Below, one piece after another: positions 58,041 to 64,000 of a stretch of 64,000 nt of DNA (positions within the stretch are counted from its first letter, which is position 1; the number at the start of each line of letters is the position of its first letter). The position numbers and the translations under genes were made by a program. The DNA lies in NCBI GenBank assembly GCA_009193035.1, contig SWDT01000034.1:62001-126000 (forward strand). The letters run 5' to 3'. The stretch comes from Halicephalobus mephisto (lineage: Eukaryota; Nematoda; Chromadorea; Rhabditida; Panagrolaimidae). The notes beneath the pieces are model-generated. The model was given only the letters and a program-made list of their open reading frames with translations. It had not been told where the DNA came from and ran no database searches.

Positions 58041-58599
58041 AAAAAAAAATAAAATTTCACTAATGTTTTTAATGAAAAAATAAAATGGATATTTTAAAGT
58101 TATCAATTTCGTAATTTGAACTGATTTAAAAATAAAAAATTGAAAAACTTTAAAAATAATAAAAATGGAAATTATGAAATTATTGTTGTCTTAGAATATC
58201 CCTTTTAATTTTTGTTTACTGATGCTACTGAAATTTCAAACTATTTCGATTATTATATTTCGAAATTTTTTATGTAAAATTATATTTTTAAAATTTTTCA
58301 TTTAAGCAGAATTTAGTAAAAATTTCCGAAGATTTTCAAAATTTTATAAAATTTTCAAAAATCTTAAAAATTTTCGAAAATTTTCAGAATTTTATAAAAT
58401 TTTTAGAATCTTATATAGGTTCTTAGACTTTTCCAGAAACTTCTGAAAACTTAAAATATTTTAGAATATTATAGAAACTTCTGAAATTTCTTAGAATTTT
58501 CCAGAATTTCATGTTTCTGTGATTTTCTAAAATCTTACAGAAATTTTTGAAGGCTCCCTGAATTTCACACAATTTTTAAGACTTTTCGCGTCGAGACTA

Positions 58600-59045
58600 T
58601 TTAATAATTTTTGTAACAATATAATTCTAAAATTTTTAATTCTACAATTTTTAAGATTTTTCGTATCGAGACTATTTTGTAATATTTAATAATTTTTATA
58701 ACAATATAATTCTAAAATTTTTAATTCTACAGTTTTTAAGACTTTTCGTGTCGAGACTATTTCGTAACAACTTCTTCTTGAAATTTCTTCTGAGGACGAT
58801 TAAGCTGTCCATTTTTCGTTTGAAAAATGTCAGTCATTTTTCCATAAAAATAATTTTCAAATACGATCATTGAAATTTTGTGTATTTTTTTGTTGAATTT
58901 TATATTTTTGTTTTTTGACAAGTTTTTGGTTTTTTTAAATGCATTTAGCGAGTCGATTTTGTGGCCGTCGAAATCTTAAACTTCTGGTCCATTTATCCCT
59001 TGAGGGAGTTTCGACAACATGGGAACTTGTTCCACTTTTTCGCTC
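58600..59045. other. short tandem repeat followed by two balanced islands
   Basis: 58600-58770 holds three units of AATATAATTCTAAAATTTTT with CGAGACTATTT. The islands 58780-58840 and 58945-59040 have minus-strand frames (MTDIFQTKNGQLNRPQKKFQ; KVEQVPMLSKLPQGINGPE) without clear splice sites on both sides. Possible exons, unproven. Confidence 0.25.
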
Positions 59046-59159
59046 AAAATGGATTTACTTTTTAAAAAACTTTATATTTTAAAAAAAGTCAAAAATAAAA
59101 AATATTTTAATATCGTTAAAATTTTTAAAATCGGTTTTTTTTGAAAAATGGTCCCGACA

Positions 59160-59910
59160 CGAATTTGTCAAAGTTTTTAGGAATTTTTAGGATTTAATTT
59201 TTTTGAAGTTTTTGTTCAATTTTGAAAGAAATCAGAAGAATTTAAGATTTTGGAGGGATTCTGAAGTGCATATGAGATTTTAGAAAATTCTACAGAATCT
59301 CAATTTAATATAAATTTTTTTAAAATCTTTACGAAATGATTCTGACACAAATTTTTGGAAATTTCCAGTTTTGAATTTTGAAAGAAATCAAAAAAGTAAT
59401 ATTTTAAAAGGATTCTGAAGTATATATGAGATTTTAGAAAATTCTACAGAATCTCAATTTAATATAAATTTTTTTAAAATCTTTACGAAATGATTTTGAC
59501 ACGAATTTTTGGAAATTTCCAATTTTGAAAGAAATCAAAAAAGTTTGAAATTCTAGAAGGATTCTGAAGTATATATGAGATTTTAGAAAATTCTACAAAA
59601 TCTCAATTTGATATATAAATCTTTATGAAATGATCCCGACACGAATTTTTGGAAATTTCCAATATTGAAAGAAATCAGAAGAATTTAAGATTTTGGAGGG
59701 ATTCTGAAGTGTATATGAGATTTTAGAAAATTCTACAGAATCTCAATTTAATATAAATTTTTTTTAAATCTTTACGAAATGATTCTGACACAAATTTTTG
59801 GAAATTTCCAATATTGAAAGAAATCAAAAAAGTAATATTTTAAAAGGATTCTGAAGTATATATGAGATTTTAGAAAATTCTACAAAATCTCAATTTGATA
59901 TATAAAAATT
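59160..59910. repeat. tandem array, unit about 120-190 bases
   Basis: Five units share GGAAATTTCCAATATTGAAA, GAAATCA, GGATTCTGAAGT(A/G)TATATGA and ATTCTACAGAATCTCAATTT, each starting near GACACGAATTTTTG. The variant of the GACACGAA word at each unit start links it to the arrays at 40-41 and 47-49 kb. Confidence 0.85.
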
Positions 59911-61269
59911 TAAGAAAATATTTTAATTCAAAAAAAAAATAAAAAATATTTTAATTTAAAAAAAGTAAAAAATACTTTAATTTTAAAAACTTTTTAAATT
60001 TTAAATTTAAAAAAAAATAAAAACATTTTAATTTTGAAAAACTTTAAAAATTTTAATTTAAAAAAAATGTTTTTTAAAACAAGTTTCACGAAATTTTCCA
60101 ATATGCAAATTTTTTAATTTTTTAATTTTTTAACTTTTTTAACTTGTGTCGTTTTCTTTTTTTTATTCCAGAAATTATAATCACAAATTTGCTCATTATT
60201 TCTTTTACATTTTCTTCGGAATAATTTGAAACTTCCGTGTTCCAATGCTGACACTTGAAAAATGTTAATTTTGTTTCTGACAACTTTTTTCCAACGAATA
60301 CAATTTTGTCTATCTAATGTGTTTTTTAATAAAATTTTTAATAAAATATAAAATTTAAAAAGTTTCAAAATTAAACGAAAAAAATATAAAAAATTAAAAA
60401 TTTCAAAATTAAATTTTTTTTAATTTTAAAATTATTTTTTTTTTTGAAATTTTGTATTGAAAAAAAATTCTTAAATGTTTAATTTTTTAAAATTTAAAAA
60501 TTTATTTTTTTTTTGAAATTCATGTTGAAAAAAATTTATTTTTTTTGGATTTATTTTTTTTTTTGGAATTTTTTATTGAAAAAGTTTTTAAAAATTAATA
60601 AAAATATTAAAATATTAAAATTTTGCAGAATCTGATATGAATTTTCGGAAGTTTCTAAAAGTTCGTGGGAATTTTTCGAGTATTCCAGGATCAGGAACTT
60701 TTTAAAATGATGTTTGTCGTGGGAATTTTGGAAATTTATAAAATTTTCGAAAATTCCAAAATCCATCAAAAATTTTTATATTTTTTCTAAATTCAGAATT
60801 TTGGAAAATTTTACGAAATTTTAGATAATTTTTAAAGTTTTTAAGGATTTTTGAAATTTTAGAATATTTCAGAATCCATCGAAAATTTTTATATTTTCTC
60901 TAAATTCAGAATTTCTGAAAATTTTGAAGAATTTTATGAAATTTTACGAAATTTTGAAGAATTTTATGAAATTTTGGAAAATTTTGAAGAATTTTATGAA
61001 ATTTTGGAAATTTATAAAATTTTCAAAAATTCCAAAATCCATCCAAAATTTTTATATTTTCTCTAAATTCAGAATTTTGGAAAATTTTGAAGGATTTTAT
61101 GAAATTTCTGAAAATTTTGAAGGATTTTTTGAAATTTTGGAAAATTTTGAAGAATTTTTGAAATTTTGGAAAATTTCAGAACAGCATTCGTTTTTAATTT
61201 TCAAAATCGTACTTCTTTTGTGGTTATTCGAAAAAACCCTTTTTATTCGTTTTTACAGAATACTCGATT
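59911..61269. repeat. A/T desert with short-period repeat at 60600-61170
   Basis: To 60600 the sequence is homopolymer-like A/T DNA. 60900-61170 repeats GAATTTTATGAAATTTTGGA every 30-33 bases; the 116-codon plus frame across it (repeated F-x-E-I-L-E-N-F) is only the repeat read as codons. Confidence 0.7.
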
Positions 61270-61450
61270 TCTGAAATTTTCATTTCCTTTATTGCCAACC
61301 GGACAATGCTGCCGAAACTAAAGTTGGAAAAATACTCAATTTCAATTAGAGAATTAAAAATAAAAAATTTTAGTGCCTGGTTACAAAGTGCAAAATGTCC
61401 TCTGGCATTGCTCTTTTCGGAAAATGGAACATCTGGTCTTTTTTGTTAAT
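61270..61450. other. balanced-composition island, unassigned
   Basis: Minus-strand frames such as PKRAMPEDILHFVTRH (ending near 61365) and a stretch after CAACTTTAG near 61330 look peptide-like, but borders are unclear. Could be an exon or the edge of a repeat. Confidence 0.2.
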
Positions 61451-61534
61451 ATTATTAGTTTAGACCTTGTTGATTTTGTCGACGTTAGAAATGGAAAATG
61501 AAATCGATTACTGCTTTTTGGAATCTTTTTCGTG

Positions 61535-61830
61535 TAGGATAGTGACTGATTTCGACTTGAAATAGTCACTATCCAATTTTTTATTGGAGCTGCTTTTTGG
61601 ATAGTGATTTTGGCAGCTCCAATAAGAGACAAAAATAGTGTCTATTTTCAGTCACTATCCAAACCTTTATCAGAGCTGTTTCTTGGATAGTGACTTTGAC
61701 AGCTCCAATAAAAAACAAGGATAATGTCCATTTCCAGTCACTATTCATTTTTTATCAGAGCTGTTTTTGGATAGTGATTTTGACAGGTCCCATGAAAACT
61801 AAAAATATTTCCCAGTAATTAATTAATATC
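61535..61830. repeat. GGATAGTGAC stem-loop array, locus 7
   Basis: Three units of the family with GGATAGTGACTTTGACAGCT and CAGTCACTATCC words, then a decayed fourth. Confidence 0.85.
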
Positions 61831-61929
61831 CAATCTCCTACTAAAGTTGTAATTTGCATATTGACTTTGACAACTCCGTTCAAAAATTAGATAACGACCA
61901 AAATTCCGTCAAGCATTCCAAATTCCATT

Positions 61930-62066
61930 TTTCCACTTAATTTCATTTTTTTATATTTTTATATTTATATTTATTTATATATTTATATATATTTATATAT
62001 ATATTTATATATTTATTTATATTTATTTATATTTTTATATTTATTTATATTTATTTTTATATTTTT
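61930..62066. repeat. (TTTATA)n low-complexity tract ending in an acceptor
   Basis: About 120 bases of TTTATA/TTTATATA repeats end in ATTTTTAG four bases before the stomatin ATG. It could act as an outron or last part of a 5' intron. Confidence 0.6.
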
Positions 62067-62071
62067 AGAAA

Positions 62072-63864
62072 ATGCTGCCGTCAGAAAAAATAATGATGCT
62101 TCAAAACCAAAAACACCCAAAATACCTCAGTTGTACAGCGCCGTCTCTGGCTTATTATGCGACTTTAGGACTTGCTTATTTATTTTTTGTTTTAACATTA
62201 CCGTTTTCACTTTTTTTCTGCATCAAAATCGTCCACGAATACAAGAGGATGGTCGTCTTCAGACTGGGGAGACTCCTGAGTAAGGACCCCCTGGGCCCTG
62301 GGGTCATATTGATTCTTCCTTGTATTGATAGTCATACTGTAGTCGATCTGAGAACCATGTCCTACGACGTCCCTAGTCAGGAAATGCTGACGAAGGATTC
62401 TGTAAGTTTTGATTCAATTTTGAAATTTTCAGAAACATCAGCGACAACTTAAAAGTCGTACGTTTGGTCCAGTCATGTGGCGTTATTTTCGTTTTCAAAG
62501 TTGTTCGATAGTGCTAAAGTACCAAAATAGGTCCTGCAGCGAAAGTTCACGTTCGAAAAAGTTCAAACTCCTGCGCAGTGGACTGGGTCCTGGAGCGAAA
62601 ATTTAAATTTTTTTAAATTTTTTATATGGAATTTTTTGAAATTTTATATGGAATTTTAGGTGACAGTATCAGTGGATGCGGCAGTGTATTTTCGAACGAG
62701 TGATCCGATCGCGACGATAGCTGCTGCTTTGGACGCTCATTTGAGCACGAAACAGCTGGCTCAGACGACGTTGCGGAATGTCCTGGGAACGAGATCCCTT
62801 TCGGAAATCATGTCTGCTAGGGAAGAAATCGCGATTCAAGCTCAGGAGATTCTGGATCCCACAGCTGCCAGATGGGGAATTAAAGTGGAACGAGTAGAAG
62901 TCAAGGATATCAGACTCCCGAGGGAGCTCACCCGGGTCTTGGCGAGAGAAGCAGAAGCTGCCAGGGAAGCCGATGCAAAAATCGTCTCTGCTCAAGGAGA
63001 GCTAAATGTGAGTCCGATCCCTGTGAAAAATGGATAGTAACCAGGTCTGTCGATACCGAACCAATTTCTAACTAATCCGAATTTAAAAATCGACAATTCC
63101 AGCCGAATTAGTTCTATTCGAAAATCGACAGTTCTGATAGTAACTATTCTGTAGTCGTTATCCAACCATTTTACTAAAACTTTCAAAATCATTTAAAAAC
63201 AGCTCCAATGAAAGATTCGGATAGTGTCCACTTTTGAATTAAATTTGAGTATTTTAGTCACTTTCCAATTCTCATTGAAGCTGTCAAAGTCACTATCCAA
63301 AAACAGTTCTAAAAGAATTTGGATAGTGACTGAAAATAAACACTATCCTTGTCTCTTATTGGAGCTGTCAAAGTCACTATCCAAAAACAGCTTTGATAAA
63401 AAATGAATAGTGACTATTTTTTGGACACTATCAATCCCTCTTATTGGAGCTGTCAAAATCACTATCCAAAAACAGCTCCAATAAAGAAAATGAATAGTGA
63501 CTATTTTTTGAGCACTATCTTTATTTCTTATTGGAGCTGTTTAGATCATTGTCCAAAAATTTCAAGTCTTGGATAGTGACGAATATGAACTGTTAAATAT
63601 TAAATTTTAATTGTTGTAAATTTCCAGGCTTCATTAGCTCTAAAAGATGCTGCTGACCGTATCTGCGGGTCGCCAATTGCCATCCAGCTCCGTTACCTCC
63701 AGACCCTGGCCAGGATCTCCACACACAAAAATCACACAATCGTAGTTCCGATCCCGATGGAAGTAATCCGGGCTTTGAAACTGAAATTAACAAAACGGAA
63801 AAATTTAAACGAAAAAAATTTTCAAGATCAACGAGGGATTCTGGAAGACTTCACTGCCAGCTAG
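62072..63864 (+). CDS. stomatin-family (SPFH/band 7) membrane protein, 305 residues
   Basis: Exons 62072-62401, 62660-63007 and 63628-63864, all phase 0. A hydrophobic hairpin (AYLFFVLTLPFSLFFCIKIV, about residues 34-53) precedes the SPFH domain (MVVFRLGRLL, GPGVILILPC, LAQTTLRNVLGTRSLSEIM, WGIKVERVEVKDIRLP) and the C-terminal oligomerisation region (AREAEAAREADAKI, IQLRYLQTLARIS). Stomatins form cholesterol-binding oligomers that tune ion channels; nematode relatives act in touch sensing and anaesthetic response. An LQxLLR-like C-terminal segment is replaced by IRALKLKLTKRK and a longer tail. TTTTTAG before the ATG suggests trans-splicing. AATAAA at 63897. Which paralogue it is cannot be told. 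Confidence 0.93.
63140..63600. repeat. GGATAGTGAC stem-loop array, locus 8, intronic
   Basis: Five units (TTGGAGCTGTCAAAGTCACT, ATCCAAAAACAGCTC, GGATAGTGACT) occupy most of intron 2 of the stomatin gene; a short TTCGAA-family piece precedes it at about 63060-63130. Confidence 0.85.
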
Positions 63865-64000
63865 AATCTTATTTTTTATAATATTTTTAAATTTAATAAT
63901 AAAACAAAAAATCACAATTTTGTAAAAATAAAAAAATAATTTTTACGAAATAGTCTCAAAACGAATTTCTGGAGGTTTAAAAAGTTATTTTTATTTAATT
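63865..64000. other. 3' flank of the stomatin gene
   Basis: AATAAA at 63897-63902 is the likely polyadenylation signal; then A/T-rich DNA with an AAAACGAATTTCTGGA word resembling the GACACGAA family. No further gene within the window. Confidence 0.5.

Noticed and set aside
60924..61274. 116-codon plus-strand frame rich in Phe, Glu, Ile and Asn
   Set aside because: Translation of a 30-33 base A/T repeat (GAATTTTATGAAATTTTGGA); the regular peptide follows from the unit length.
1..64000. CRISPR-like arrays
   Set aside because: The regular arrays have related spacers and palindromic units without cas genes, and the organism is eukaryotic.

Overview
The window looks like nuclear DNA of a nematode, most likely Caenorhabditis or a close relative. 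The evidence is: very A/T-rich non-coding DNA; introns of about 40-60 bases ending in T-rich TTTCAG or TTTTTAG; the same acceptor motif a few bases before several start codons, as expected for trans-spliced mRNAs; and typical nematode gene families (secreted VWA/EGF protein, two-domain C-type lectin, LRAT-fold protein, neuropeptide-like precursor, stomatin). Two gene-bearing flanks surround a repeat-rich interior. I cannot name the species.

Layout. 1-5,006 (-): five visible exons of a secreted EGF/VWA protein running off the left edge. 5,367-5,438 (-): tRNA-Ala(AGC). 5.5-17 kb: a desert of tandem arrays, many made of stem-loop units, with short islands of balanced composition that could be exons of an unrecognised minus-strand gene. 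17,274-18,048: a decayed Merlin/ISXO2-type transposon with 58-base inverted ends and a perfect 8-base target duplication. 18,284-20,077 (+): a three-exon gene with LRR-like C-terminus. 20,953-24,129 (-): the standout gene, five in-phase exons encoding 996 residues of a stonustoxin-family protein (MACPF-like, helical and thioredoxin-like parts), then fibronectin III and a long helical C-terminus. 25.5-36 kb: a graveyard of broken genes (LRAT, two or three lectin fragments, mariner, a tRNA relic, possibly virus-derived open frames) around one intact lectin (31,555-32,603, -). 37,160-37,917 (-): a two-exon neuropeptide precursor with Gly-Lys-Arg amidation sites. 38-51.6 kb: tandem arrays again, with two or three exon-like islands on the minus strand.

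Right flank, all on +: a 501-residue multi-pass membrane protein (51,957-53,695), a gankyrin/PSMD10 orthologue (53,989-55,181) and an HDDC2-type HD-domain nucleotidase (55,516-56,123), about 300 bases apart and each of the last two preceded by a splice-acceptor-like site, so possibly one operon. A stomatin-family gene (62,072-63,864) closes the window.

The main non-genic theme is structure: several unrelated tandem families (cores GGATAGTGAC, GGCATT/GCC, TTCGAATT, ACTGACCGTAA) are arrays of short palindromes, recurring at many loci including inside introns. Exon joins were inferred by eye from splice consensus and phase; array boundaries are approximate.
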